Shown: positions 22,601 through 34,458, numbered from the stretch's first letter. The stretch: DNA of 64,000 bases from Toxorhynchites rutilus septentrionalis (GCF_029784135.1 NC_073746.1:79321704-79385703), one strand, 5' to 3'. Program-made: numbers and translations. The notes: generated by a model from the letters alone, not told the origin.

Positions 22601-23649
22601 GGGAGTGATGAACATCAAGTTTCGAATCGTATTACTTTATCGCTTAACGATTGAATGAAACTAAATTATTTCTCGTTTCGTTCGTTCTTTATTCAGTTTA
22701 CGTCCGGACCCTACGGTACAATATTTCAGTCTTGAGATTACGTACTTAAATACAAAACGGACGAGGAGCATTCCCTTAACGATGTAGCTTATTTTATTGT
22801 GGACTGCTATTATCCATTTTTATTTACTACTGACAAATAATAATGACTCAAATGGAAACAACATGTTACTAGCCGGGCTGTTGAATTTTTCGGGCGATCT
22901 CTATGCTCCTCTAGTTGAAGCCAATATGTATTTGTAATAAGCGTGTTGAACATTTGTATGAATGGACACAAAACTCGATACATTATGCCATTTACAAGCT
23001 CAATTTGCTCTGAACATCCAAAAAGTACTTCTTTTGAAGAAACGAATATGGGAATCAACTAAACGAGTGTAACATATTTAGAACACTCAATTAAGCTCGA
23101 GAAAGCTATTTTTAAGATCGTCACTCAATAATAAACCCTTTGCGGTCGTTTGTCTGCTCTCAGCCACCACTGCAAGGAAGTATACCAATTTTGTTCTTCA
23201 TGCAACAATATATCAGTTCACGCTTATGCTAAAACAGTTTTAATGTCTAGTAGATCTAGAATCCAAACGGTGCTCCTATGAATAATACATAACGGTACTC
23301 AACATAAACAAAAGATGTCATCCATGCTTGAGGAAAGGCTTAATAGAAAACTCTATGTATTGCGGCAAAGAGCATTGGTCTGTAGGTTTAAACAAAAAGA
23401 TAAAAGGCGGAAGATGCCAAACTGACTACTTTTGTGATACATGCGAACACTGTTTCGAATGATATCAAACGAATTATAGCATATTTATATGACGAATTTC
23501 ATGCCAACTCGTCTTAGGAGTTGGTAGCACCATCTCAGATACTAGTGAAACGTTGTGGATGTAAAGACATGGGTTATTTAAGCAACTTTGCATACTTGAA
23601 ATATTCGAAAAAGAATTAGACTACTTTTTGGAAAAAGCCAAATTTGTTT
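22601..23649. other. Unassigned; possible piggyBac-type end at 23132
   Basis: AAACCCTTTGCGGTCGT at 23133-23149 matches blocks at 45198-45214 and, reversed, 35718-35733, where TTAA flanks the CCC start. Here the flank is TAAA. No coding signal was seen in the rest. Confidence 0.35.
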
Positions 23650-23935
23650 TCTTAAATTTTAGCAAAAATTTATAACTTATGAACTATGATACCTAAACAT
23701 TTTTTGTCGAAACATGAAATGTAGGAAATTGTTTCAATTTTCACAAAAAAATACCAAAAATTTTTTTCTAAAAAATTTCACTGACAAAAAAGTTATTTTC
23801 TAAATTTAAATTCATTTTTTCTCAAAAACGTATTTTCTTAAAATTCCTAAAAATGTATATATGAATAGTCCTTACAATTTCCACTTTTACAGGGAAATAT
23901 TTTTTCGAACAACAACTTTTTTATGTTTTCTTGAA
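23650..23935 (+). repeat. Arm A of a three-arm inverted repeat
   Basis: The text GAAATGTAGGAAATT, TCTCAAAAACGTATTTTC, then TTCGAACAACAACTTTTTT parallels arm C (24595-24843) and is the reverse of arm B (24268-24515). It is AT-rich and more diverged than B and C. Confidence 0.6.
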
Positions 23936-24267
23936 AAAAAAAACAACTTATCCTAATTTTGTTTAAAGTCAAGATAGCGATATAGTGTATTCTACAAAGT
24001 TTTAGATCTTGTTAAAATATAAACTTTTGTCAAAGTTATCAAATTTCTGTCTTTTATTGTTTTTGGAATATAAGTCATTTTTGTATGAAGACTCCTGAAA
24101 AAAAATAATGTTTTGCTCTTAACAATATTGTGTGTAAATATTCACGTTTGACATGCTCTTGGCATGTTTTTAAATAGAGAAAAGTCAGCAGAACATTAAA
24201 AATGAGATAATACATAAAAATGTTACAAAATCAACATTAATATTATTTTTCAAAGAAAAAAAAAATT

Positions 24268-24515
24268 AAAAAGTTGTTGTTCGAACAACTGTAAATGTGC
24301 CGATCGTCCGATGTATGGGAAACTTGTTGAAAATTTTAAGGGCTATTTATATCTATTTTTTCAGTATTTTAAAAGCACATGTTTTCGAGAAAAATGAGTT
24401 TTAATTTTCAAAGTATTTGTTTTTTAATGAAATTTTTTCCCAAAAAATTCTTTGATAATTTTCAATGAAAACCAAAATAATGTCCTACATTCCATCCTTT
24501 GACTAAAATTTTATA
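24268..24515 (-). repeat. Arm B of inverted repeat
   Basis: AAAGTTGTTGTTCGAACAAC, CATGTTTTCGAGAAAAAT and AATTCTTTGATAATTTTCA are found reversed in arm C. The B/C loop is only about 80 bp, so a transcript would fold into a long hairpin. Confidence 0.75.
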
Positions 24516-24594
24516 GGAGTGATAGATTTTTTTTTTTTTTAGATTTTGAGTTTTTTCAACTTTTTTTCCGAAAAATCTTAATTTAAAAACTACA

Positions 24595-24843
24595 ATAATT
24601 ACAAAAAGTTGGTCAGAGAATGAAATGTAGGAAATTACTTAGGTTTCATTAAAAATTATCAAAGAATTTTCTGGAAAAAAAAATATTTTGAAAATAAAAA
24701 TTTATTTTTCTCGAAAAAATGTGCTTTTAAAATTCTGAAAAAAATGGATATAAATAGCTCTTAAAATTTCCAACAAGTTTTCCATACATCAGACGATGGG
24801 CACATTTATATGAAAAAAGTTTTCCGAACAACAACTTTTTTTC
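24595..24843 (+). repeat. Arm C of inverted repeat
   Basis: This is the reverse complement of arm B over about 240 bp with scattered mismatches, for example ATTTTTCTCGAAAAAATGTG and CCATACATCAGACGATGGGC. No terminal duplication was identified. Confidence 0.75.
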
Positions 24844-24935
24844 ATTTTGTTCTTTGAAAAAATACTATGTATATTGGTGTATAAATGTGTAACTTTATGT
24901 ATAAATTATCGCAATTTACATGCTCTGCTAACTTT

Positions 24936-25077
24936 GACGCAAAAATTTCATCAATCTATCATGAGATGACTGAGCAATAAGCGTTTGAAATTGGACAATT
25001 TTCACGATGTTCTCGTTTTCGATTTTCAATTTGTACCCCAATATGTTCCCGAAAGACGCAATCCTACGTCAAAACTG
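24936..25077 (+). mobile_element. 3' end fragment of the CCTACGTCA tandem-repeat family
   Basis: It matches 19622-19750 closely (TCATCAATCTATCATGAGAT, CAATAAGCGTTTGAAATTGG) and ends in GCAATCCTACGTCA. The tandem array is absent. Confidence 0.65.
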
Positions 25078-26176
25078 TGTCGGATAGTAATTTTATATCA
25101 TAATGATGAGTTTTTGTGAAAATAACAATAAGCTCACAGAAAAATGGTTAGGCAAGAGTTAGGACTATGTGTTTTAAGCAATATTTGTGTGTCAGTCATT
25201 TTTGAAAAAAAAAAAATGAAGAAACTTGATTTTTTGGACCATTGGTTAAACTTGAATAATCATCAAAAATCACATCTCTAATTTTTGGATATGTTATGTA
25301 AAAAAAACCTCAGCTTTCAAAATTATGAAAACAACAAAAAAAAAACAAATGCGATCAGAAATTACGAAAACAAAATTAAATTTTTTTCTGTATAGTATTT
25401 TTCCAAAAAAGACTAGCTAGTTGGCTTTAATTTGATATGTCGGGAAAAAATGAAAAAGTGGAAAAAAAAAGATTTTTCGGACTACCCTAAAAGGGAAATG
25501 GGTACAAAAATGAAAAAAATAAATAAAAAATGCGGATCTAATATTTTTCGATAAGGAACAAAACTACCAATATTTACGAAAATTTGAGAATCACTATATC
25601 GGTTTGATATGGAATGGCTGTATATAAATGCACACTCGTGATTGGATATTGTTTTTAAAGACTACCACAATTTTTGGCTAATAAACTAAGTATCAAATTC
25701 AATTAGCCTTATCAAACATCTTTCATTTGATTGCTAATACGTTCCTGCAGGATTTTTCAAAACCGAGCTATTTATATTTGAATAAAAAATTACCTCTTCG
25801 TCTTTAATGGCTAATAATTCAATAAATAATTATCGCACCGTAGAAAAACCTAGTTTTGAAAAATCCAATAAATTCTGTATAAAGTTAATATGTTGCTTTG
25901 GCAAGAAAAAAAACCCTATGAATTTTTTGCGTCGATTTAAAAAAAATGTCAAAAACACGTTTTTATAGTGTTGCAGAAAATCTTCTGTGATTTTGAACAT
26001 ATTGTAGTAAATTTTAATATTAGCAGGTAAATTTTTAGCATAGTGTATCCCCTGAAGTTCTGTGAACATTTTATATTGGTACGTTCAGTCGTTTTTTCTA
26101 GCCAATCGATCAAAGTTTGAAATAAATAAGAGGAATACGTCATCGCACGCTGTACCAAAATTACAAAACACTATGC
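25078..26176. other. AT-rich, no gene or element recognised
   Basis: Mostly A and T with many homopolymer runs. Short open frames on the minus strand (25830-26158) are Phe/Lys/Ile-rich, as expected by chance in such DNA. Confidence 0.4.
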
Positions 26177-26761
26177 GTAGGAGAAAGGGGGCAGTTTCGG
26201 ACATCGCTTGTAAAAATTAAGTGGTACAATTGTCAACCAAATTAAAAATATAAGTAAGTTAACAGCCCTTCCACCAACAGCTGTCATATGGTTTGACATC
26301 TCCTGATCGTTTGTTATTCATAAAAATAACACAGTGCCCTTTTTCATTCACGTTTCGAAACTTTTGTGCTTGAAGTTGTAAGTATTTCCCTAATTCTTTT
26401 GTGAAGGACTTAGAAATTTAAGTACACCACCTCAGTTAGTAATAGGAAATGAAAAAACGTGACAACGGGGAAATAAAGGTCTATTTATTAGATAAAATGT
26501 GATTTGTCTTCGGATGGTGGTGGGGCACAATCGGACATCGTTCACGGGGCACATTCGCACACTGTTTAATTCCTAATAAAATTTGTGTCTGATTTTTGTT
26601 TACTAACAAACATCAATTTGGTCTGTTTCTCAGACCTAACACGCTCATATGATACATTGATGTCCAAATGACAACCAGGATGAATTCAGGATTTTTTTTA
26701 AGTATACAAAAATATAAAAAATCAAGGAAAAAAACTGTCCAAATGTGCCCCCTTCTCCTAC
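26177..26761. mobile_element. 585-bp inverted-repeat element (GTAGGAGAAGGGGGCA ends)
   Basis: Left GTAGGAGAAAGGGGGCAGTT and right (reversed) GTAGGAGAAGGGGGCACATT both continue toward GGACA. The interior repeats GGGGCACATTCGCACA-like blocks. No coding capacity or clear target duplication was seen. GGGG-rich ends of this sort also appear at 38700-39647. Confidence 0.7.
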
Positions 26762-27249
26762 TCTAGAAATGATCAATTCGTAACTTTCGTTTTCAAGCGT
26801 TTGTGGATTGCATGGCTGATATTGCTCGCACATATTCTTTCGTATTCCCACATATACACACACTCTACAACTCCAATGTTTGCTTTAAAAATGCTATTTA
26901 TTTATATTCTTCCTAGGGTGCATTCAGCTTTTTTGTGCAGATAGTTCCATCAGCAAATATTTCAGATTGTTGACGGTCATTCTCATCCGAAGATGATAAC
27001 GGTATCAAAAGTCTTCTTGATCTACGTACAATGATTCTCCTTACCTTTGATCTCTCAAGAAACAAACTTTTTTTTTTCTTCTTATGGATAATCTGAAGTA
27101 TATGCTGGTCAAATTTCAGGATTGAATTTTAGAAACACCTTGATCGATACCGGAAAATTCTTCTCTTGAACCTGTTACGTCCTCTAAAACTCTAAATATC
27201 TTCGAGTGTCTCGGCATTCATGGGGTAAAGTTTAATAAATAGATAAATT
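26762..27249. other. Unassigned
   Basis: No gene or repeat recurring in the window was recognised. A T-rich tract lies at 27068-27082. Confidence 0.4.
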
Positions 27250-27596
27250 TTTTTTATCCCATTATTATCCTAATAACTCATTAGCATTTTAGCTGAACAG
27301 AGCCGGGGTTTTTTTAATCGTGTACATGTACATATGTTTATGTTTCTATAAACTGTAAATTACACAGTAGTTAGTAGTAGCCATTTAGGCGTTAAGTTTC
27401 TGTTCCATTACATTATGGTAAATTACACAGTAGTAGCCATTTCGGCGTAGGGGTATTCTTTCTGTTCTTCCATTGTTCAGCAGACCGGACAGCGGAGACA
27501 GTTTTTTTTATCCCTTTTGTTTATTTTAGGCTCATTAGCATTTTAGCTGTAACAGAGCCGAATTTTTTTTTTAATCGTGTACATGTCACATATTTA
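27250..27596 (+). repeat. Pair of about 80-bp direct repeats
   Basis: The block with CTCATTAGCATTTTAGCTG, ACAGAGCCG and TTTAATCGTGTACATGT occurs at about 27250-27332 and again at about 27504-27590. Between them, GTAAATTACACAGTAG..TAGCCATTT..GGCGT is itself doubled (27354, 27420) and recurs in part at 31275-31310. The arrangement suggests two adjacent or nested copies of one MITE. Confidence 0.6.
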
Positions 27597-27607
27597 TCAT
27601 ATCTTAA

Positions 27608-28653
27608 GGTGAAGATGGAAGCTAGCCACAAATGGCTGCCACAATGGCGCTCATTTCTTTCATCTCCCTCCCTCACCCCTCGCCAGAAAAACAATAATTT
27701 TGCGAAACAGTGTGAAGAAAATGATCGTTTTCGCACACTTCCCATGAAGTAATATCAACCAAACTCTAATCGATTACTCACAAGATATTAAATTTTCACC
27801 TGCTGTCGCACTGTATAGTGAAAAACGTCGGAAAACTCGAGCAAGTGCTCTGAAAGTTAAATTTTCATTTTTCAATCTTCGGCAATGGTTTTGTTTGTAT
27901 TGGTGAAAGCATCGTTATTTTTTCGACACTGATGCCAGACAACATCATCGAAACAGCTATCAAAACCACTCAATAAAATGTTATTCCTGAGTTAAAGCGT
28001 TTCATGTTATGAAAATCAATAGGATAAAATTGTGTTGATATCAATACAATCATTATTTTTACGTTTAATGGGTATATAATGTTAGTTTTAGCAACTTTAA
28101 CATAGGGTAAGAAAATTGTATTGCAGAGCTCGGAACACTGCCACGGCTCCCTATGCCTTCAAAAACAATAAACGGAAAAGTATTACATTCAATCTAAATG
28201 TCTCGGCCAACGAAGAGAAGGGTTAAGGCTCTCCAACGTGAATATGTGAAAACAATACGACCAACGAAGGAAAAAAATTGAGGAATTTCCAGCATCGATA
28301 CTATGCGGAAGAACTTGTTAATATAAAAAGAGCCCCAATTCGCATGTGTTATAAATTTGCTCATGTTACGCTCGCGTATAACCAGAATTTTACTTCATAT
28401 TCAAATGCACCTTCCATATATATTTATGTTTGCAATCGTTCATCGGAACATATCGTTCATACATTTAACTTCAGTATTGAATTGTTATTTTTTTCAAATG
28501 TATTCAAAGACTCGTGTCAATGAAGCGCCACACAGTCTGATAAGTGAATTGATCTATTTACATGTGCTTTGCTCTTCTCTCACAAACACTATTACCCCAT
28601 TTTTACACGTGGGTTTACCTATACTACTACAATGGCTAGCTTCCACCTTCACC
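27608..28653. mobile_element. 1046-bp inverted-repeat element with TTAA duplication
   Basis: The left end GGTGAAGATGGAAGCTAGCC and the reversed right end GGTGAAGGTGGAAGCTAGCC match at 19 of 20 bases. TTAA flanks both sides (27604-27607 and 28654-28657). No transposase was recognised inside, so it would be non-autonomous. TTAA targets suggest piggyBac or another TTAA-specific group, although the ends do not start with CCC. Confidence 0.8.
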
Positions 28654-28659
28654 TTAAAC

Positions 28660-28775
28660 TGACCAGACGTCCCGCGTTACGCGGGACAGTCCCGCATTTT
28701 AATAAAATGTCCCGCGTAAGATCACGTCCCGCGAAATGTCCCGCATTTTGCAAAAGAAACGAAAATGTCCCGCGA
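28660..28775 (+). repeat. Cluster of GTCCCGC motifs
   Basis: Six GTCCCGC copies and one inverted GCGGGAC occur in 115 bp. A related GTGTCCCGCGTTAGAC lies at 31236. TGACCAGA precedes this cluster and appears inverted near 31252-31264, which hints at the two ends of one element. No target duplication was found. Confidence 0.5.
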
Positions 28776-28847
28776 TATCAATATATTTCAGTATCACAAT
28801 TTGATCATGTTGATTTTCTTAAATGGATGAACCTCAAAAAACAGGAA

Positions 28848-29921
28848 GTGGGTTATATCTATGGTATAACCGCAAGGGTGACGTAAGACTATCGTTGATT
28901 TAGAGATCATTTGTTTGAAGTTGAATCTAAATTCATTCTGAATGAATGAATATTTGGGGGACTTCGAAAACGAGAGCGTTACGTTGGAGGCACAAGGTTT
29001 TATGCATCCAATATTGGATACGGAAATATCCTACTGATGGGGAAGAATAATCTTCAGAAGCTATCCTGTTAATTGCGATTGATTGAAAATCACAAAACCA
29101 AATGTATTTGGTCACAGTGTTACATGTATAGAAAACGTAATTTTAAATTCCCAGAGGAACTGGCAGATTATTTTCAGTAACGATTAGATATTTCCACATT
29201 TTCCTCGATACTGGAAGCCCACCAGTGGTTAATGCTAACTCGATAACCATCTGTTAATAGCACTTGATTGAAACATATTTGGTCACAGTGTTACATGGAT
29301 AGAAAACATTCAAATAAACTCTTTCACATGAATGTATTTTTAAATTCCCAGAGGAACTGGCAGATTATTTTCCAGATCTTTCTCGATGTTGAATGGCATC
29401 CAAACGGAAAGAATTCCGCGCGTGTATGTGTGTGTGTGTGTGTGTAGCGGCTGCTTCGAGATCTTCCCGGGGAACCGTTTGTGGCATCACTCTCCTCCTG
29501 ATGGATTCCCTTCTGGCCTAAGGTGCACAAACAGGCTCTTGGTGATGAACGGTGTCAGTTCATCCGCGCTTTCATGATAAATGAAGAGCTTCACCACAAC
29601 AGCGACAACATGCACCAATCGCTGTTCAATTTGAACTGAGTGGATTTCCGAGCGGCGCTCGCTTATATACCGATTGGTGATTTCAATAGCCTGTTTTGAA
29701 AGCAATTTTAAGACTATTGAAACAAGTTTTAGGATCAGAAAGTAACAAGTATAGAACGCGTAGACATTTTATCTTTCGAATGAAGTGTTTATCATACCAT
29801 TTCGTTCAGTTGTTTAGGAGCTATTAACGCTCAAAATCTCGGTCTCCGGCGTAACGCTTTCGTTTTCGAAACTTTGATTTTACTCCCCGGTATAGAAATG
29901 AAAGACGTAGTCCTACGTCAA
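28848..29921 (+). mobile_element. Element with GGGTTATATCTATG start and CCTACGTCA end
   Basis: It starts GTGGGTTATATCTATGGTAT, then CGCAAGGGTGACGTAAGAC, and ends GACGTAGTCCTACGTCA. The blocks TGACGTA.GACTA and TAGTCCTACGTCA are inverted. The same pair bounds 56551-58005. Inside, a block with ATTTGGTCACAGTGTTACAT, GAAAAC and CCCAGAGGAACTGGCAGATT is duplicated (29107-29180 and 29279-29370). A short TG microsatellite lies at 29425-29446. AAAAAACAG occurs just before the start and again just after the end, a possible target duplication. No coding sequence was recognised. Confidence 0.6.
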
Positions 29922-30129
29922 AAAAAAACAGACTGTTCAAGAGCGCTTCTAATGCATCCAAAGATTGATACGTTGAGCTGGTTTCATCGCACCGAGGGGG
30001 CTTTTTGTTTAGAATGTGTCAACTGGAAGCAACAGCAAAAAAATTGGAATATTATTTTTATAAAAGTCCCCCATTGATCCGCAGGGACCAACGTGAACCG
30101 GACGAAGAGTTCATTTTCGTTCCCCTAGC

Positions 30130-31060
30130 TCGGTCAGGGCTTAACGTTTCAAATAAGCCGGAAGAACTAGTGTATACTCGACAGGAAGAGGCAGGGTTGT
30201 TTGATGAAGTATCGTAAACGAAACGCTGGGCGGTCTTACGGAAGTTGGCCGGGACCATGGCCGATGAAAAGATGTATGTTGGCGTGTTCTTTTACCTTTT
30301 CGTGGCTCTGGTGGTCGACTGTCTCTCCATTTTGGCCATTCGCCCAAAAGTTTTCTATCGGTCGCAGCTGGGGAATGTTGGGAAGGTTGGCGGTCTTCGC
30401 GACATTGTTTATCTCCAGCCGATCCATCCTCCAGTGATCTTTTGGCATAATGGGTTGATCCCAAGTTCGGCATAAAGACCACATCACCTTCGCAACTTCC
30501 GGCAAGCACTTCGTACTATATATCTCCCCGTTCACCATATGACTCGAAAGAAGAGTGGCTTGGACATTCCCTTCACGCCTGTCAGAGAAGGATCTTCTTC
30601 GAGAACTTGATGTGGATGAGATATTCGACATCATCGCTTACCTGGGAAAGGTAAATACTCGGTCCCCTGCCGGTCGTTGAACTCTAGCATCAAGTACGTC
30701 TCGTCTTTCATCATGAGCACGAAAAGAAGTTTTTCACCAGCGAAGAAAAAGTTTTTCACCAGTGAAAAAGAAGTTTTTCACTTCTTTCGCCGGAAAAAAG
30801 TTTTTCACCAGCACCTCAAGCTACTCCTTCTGGGTGATTGCCTGCTGCTCAGATACTGCCGGTCTCGTCTGACGCTTCCGCATAAAAATGTCCATTTTGG
30901 TAAGATTCTCCTTTACCGTTTGGCCGGTTACTTCGATCTCCCGGCTTAAGGAGCGACAGGGAGATGATGTTGTAAATACCAGATCGGCTATATCTAGCGG
31001 ACACAAAGTGCCTCAGGATGTCCAACTCAAGTTGCTTGACAGTGCATTCCATTCGGTAAT
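30130..31060 (-). pseudogene. Tc1/ITm-type transposase relic
   Basis: Reading the minus strand across frames gives an N-terminal helix-turn-helix zone (about 31050-30850, SARYSRSGIYNIISL) and a first catalytic block MKDETYLMLEF near 30715. A second region (30480-30440, NLGSTHYAK) has lost the typical WPDLAS text. The third block is PQLRPIENFWA near 30360. The order matches the DD37-type transposase at 40702-41690, but it is a different subfamily. A tandem KKFFTSEK-like triplication lies at 30720-30810. Frameshifts and stops are frequent. No terminal repeats were identified. Confidence 0.75.
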
Positions 31061-31361
31061 TTGAAGAAAATTATAGAATTTTAATAGTGCTTTTCGGGCG
31101 TAAATAAAATCTAAACCACCGAAAAATCACAACTGAGTGCCGATACTTAGAAAGAAATAGTACAGATCAGTTTAGACTTGCTAAGCTATGGTTAATATTA
31201 ACATAACGTATATACATAACGATTTGTTTTTTGTGTCCCGCGTTAGACCTCTGACCATCTGGTCACTTTTAATTAGCACATTACACAGTTGCCATTTTTC
31301 GGCGTTAGAGTATTCCCTTCTATACCATTGCAAATGGTACAAATTTACGCAGTAGACATTG
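31061..31361. other. Unassigned; short repeat remnants
   Basis: This holds the GTGTCCCGCG block (31236) and TTACACAGTTGCCATTTTTC (31281), both echoes of sequences at 28660 and 27420. No gene was seen. Confidence 0.4.
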
Positions 31362-31465
31362 TAACAACACAAAGATGGTCAATGGGGGCCCTGAGTTTTG
31401 AACTCACGATCGATCGCTTACTAAGCGAACACGCAACCAATGTGGCTACGGAGACCGCCTCTAGC
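31362..31465 (-). mobile_element. tRNA-derived SINE head, copy 1
   Basis: The minus strand shows an A-box-like GTAGCCACATTGGTTGCGTG and a B-box-like GTGAGTTCAAAACTC. About 95 bp resemble the head at 31619-31718. Confidence 0.6.
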
Positions 31466-31718
31466 GGAGACAGTTGATATTGATCATTGTTGGGTTATTT
31501 ATAGAACAGCAGCCCGATGTTTCTTGCAGAGCAGAACAGTTGTATGGATGATTCGATCTAATTTCGACCGTGGATCGATCACCATCGCTGATGATGTTTG
31601 CGTGGACGTAGTTATTCTATAACAACACAAAGATGGTCAATTGAGGGCCCTGAGTTTGAACTCACGACCGATCGCTTAGTAAATGAACGCGTAACCAAGT
31701 GGCTACGAAGACCCCCCA
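31466..31718 (-). mobile_element. tRNA-derived SINE, copy 2 with body
   Basis: The head (31718-31619 on minus) has TAGCCACTTGGTTACGCG and GTGAGTTCAAACTC. The body (31618-31490) recurs at 44750-44853. The family differs from the SINE at 7291-7556. Confidence 0.65.
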
Positions 31719-33986
31719 ACTAGATAAAAATATACATTGAGGATTTTGTTAATTTTTAATTTAATAAAAATGAACAATAACGATAAAACCAATAACTGTA
31801 TTTTTTTTTAAAAATCAACCCAACTGTCCACAATATTGTAAGTATTTCAACTGCACTAATTCCAACCGTTCCTATTTCTACCGTATACAATAACTGTCAA
31901 TAAGAAAATCAAATTGCATCACAATATATCACACAGTTTTTTTTAATAATTTCGTGATTTAGAAGCAGTAATTGTTCCGGAAATTTTTAGTGGCTGGCAC
32001 CGTAGTGGAAGATTGACGAAGTTTCTAAGCTGTTTTGGTATTAGAAACAATAGAAATCAGGACATATGTATATCAGAAAAATGTGAATTGAGAGATCAAA
32101 ATAATTTATAATATCAACCAATACATCACTTTAGAAAAAGTCATTACATAATTGAAAAAAAAAAATACAAAATCTTGCGAACAAATTATGTAACCGTTTA
32201 TTTTGATCACAGTGATGAATCACGTAGCTATTTGAATACATTCAAAACGTGTTGTTTGGCGTAGAAACTGAGAACTGTTAGAAGAAGAAGACATACTTGA
32301 AAATGTCCCATTTTTGAATGATCTAAGCTTTAGTATCAGCTTGATTATTCTTTTTCGCTCCTGTTCCCATTGGTTATGCGAAAAAATAGAAATGATTCTC
32401 ACAGTGAAAACCATCTGACCATTCGATTCCCAAGATGATGATGATAAAGTTCAACCTTCTCGCTTGGACCGTTACGGGAACCGTGATCTCCCAAGCATGC
32501 ACCGACATTCTCATCTGTTCACCCTCAAAGAGAAATGATTCGCTAAATCTTTTTTTCCGCTTCATTCCATGCGAAGTTCAACATTTCGAACAAACCGCAC
32601 TTTTTCTCCTGCTCTCGCCCATTCTTCGGCCAACAAACACGAAACTCTAAAGCCCGCAAAACAATCATAATTCGATTTGTTGCGCCAATATATTTTCGTC
32701 CACCGCCAGAGATGTCAACGCAAACGATGCGAAGTTCCACTGCTGATGCTGGTCTAGACGTTTGGCGTTGTTTCTCGGCTGTAGTATTTTTTACCTTGCC
32801 ACGACCCACTCCGATGTGGTGATAGCACTGTGCCGAATAGCGTGGCCAGAGGGGCCAGCACGTGGGACAGAAGAGACAACGGCATCGTTATATATCCGAG
32901 GAAATCCCTGGCGACAGATGGGCGACAAAAAATAAATGAATATCTCATGCCAAAATAGTTCCAATGCATTACGCGGGGGAAGAATGAGAAGTCGCAAAAA
33001 CAAGCTCTTCCTCGAGTAATTTGTGCGGGTGGTCAGGCGCGGTTAATCACGTCTTTGTGGGGGAGGGGAGTTGAGGGAGAAGTTGTGAGAACAGTCTCCG
33101 ACTTCGAAAGTTTATTTCCGAATAAACACAGCGAAACGCGAAGAAAAATTGGAAACAACATATTCGAATATTTATATGCTCATATTTGGGGCGTCCCCAA
33201 CATTATGGAGGGTCGAAGAAACATTCTTTTCGAGAAGTAAATAACTGTTAGTCTAATCTGCATAATAGCTTGTATATTTTTTCAGTGCTGGATGAAGTCT
33301 AACTGCATGATTTAGGGGGATCTGGCTAGAAAAATATTTTGTTTGTTTTTATGAACGCCTCTGTTAATAGCGAAAAAAAATCTGGACACCATCTGCTATA
33401 GTACTATTTATTATTGACCGGGAATACTAAATAAAAAACATGAAGTTGTAATTCAAATCCCTTGTTCTTTAAAGCTGACTTTGATTTAGTTCAGTGGTAT
33501 CGATGGCAGCATTGATTTTACAACACACGTAGCCATCATCTTTTTCATATCCATAGTAAATATATATCCGATACCTCGGTCTAGTTAAGCTCAAAGCGTA
33601 AAAACCCTTGAACTTATTCCAACCACCTATTTATTCAAAGCATGTTTTCGAATTGATTCCATTTTCGGTGGCATCTTCCCATATGGTGCCCGGGCCGGCC
33701 CCGGAAACAAACCTTATTTCCTGTAATAATCAATTCCGGGAAAAAAGGTTACACTCAACCCAAATGAAGATAGAGAGTGAGGGTGCGGCAGAAAATCAAA
33801 GAATGGAGTGCGCACTGCTGGCGCATGGTTCGGTGTTGAATGCCAAATAGCGTAGTTCCGACCCCATTTCGGATCAGTGAGTCAATCTAAAAGGGAAAAT
33901 CGTCAATGGTGTCGACTTCCCTGGAAGCACTTTCTTTAAAACAGCTGCTTACTTCTGCCCAACGGTGGCACCGATGCTGTTGTGAT
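31719..33986. other. Host-like DNA, no exon recognised
   Basis: 31720-32220 is AT-rich. 32400-33200 and 33600-33980 are GC-richer with no repeat shared elsewhere in the window. Open frames stay below 90 codons and show no domain. No gene is called. Confidence 0.35.
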
Positions 33987-34458
33987 CAGTGCTGCCACAT
34001 TTTAATCTATACGAGAGGGGTTAAAAATCTTCCTCATCTGTACTTTTCCTTCCGAAAATCTGTACCAAAATCTGTAGCATCGAAAATATTCGTTGTAGAG
34101 AAAAATCTATTTTATTAGCATAAAAAATACTTATTTATTAACTACAAATATCACATTTACATTTCATTCGTCATTCTTGTGTTTGATTATACTTATACAT
34201 AGTTTTTCTGAATCTAGATTGCATGCTATCATTTTTGAACAGTTTCTAGCTGCAACACCAAGCGATACCGCTGCGTAAAAGTGATCAGGTATCTTAATGT
34301 ATCTTTGTTCAAATGTAAGAAATTTCACCCGCGGGGAAAATCTGTACCAATCTGTACTTTTTGACGAAAATCTGTACTCTGTACCGTACAGAATCTGTAC
34401 CAAAAATAATGTAAAAATCTGTACCTTTCCAGATAAATCTGTGCGTGTGGCAACACTG
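33987..34458. mobile_element. 472-bp hAT-type MITE with exact 8-bp target duplication
   Basis: The left end CAGTGCTGCCACA and the reversed right end CAGTGTTGCCACA differ at one base. GTTGTGAT lies directly outside both ends (33979-33986 and 34459-34466). An 8-bp duplication and CAGTG ends fit the hAT superfamily. The interior contains repeated AAATCTGTAC motifs, clustered toward both ends (34044-34072 and 34338-34430). There is no coding capacity. Confidence 0.92.

Noticed and set aside
30201..30509. Plus- and minus-strand open frames of 78-122 codons
   Set aside because: They are shadows of the Tc1-like transposase relic read in other frames.
34000..34440. Repeated AAATCTGTAC as a CRISPR-like or satellite array
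   Set aside because: Irregular spacing and location inside a hAT MITE with an 8-bp duplication explain it as subterminal repeats.
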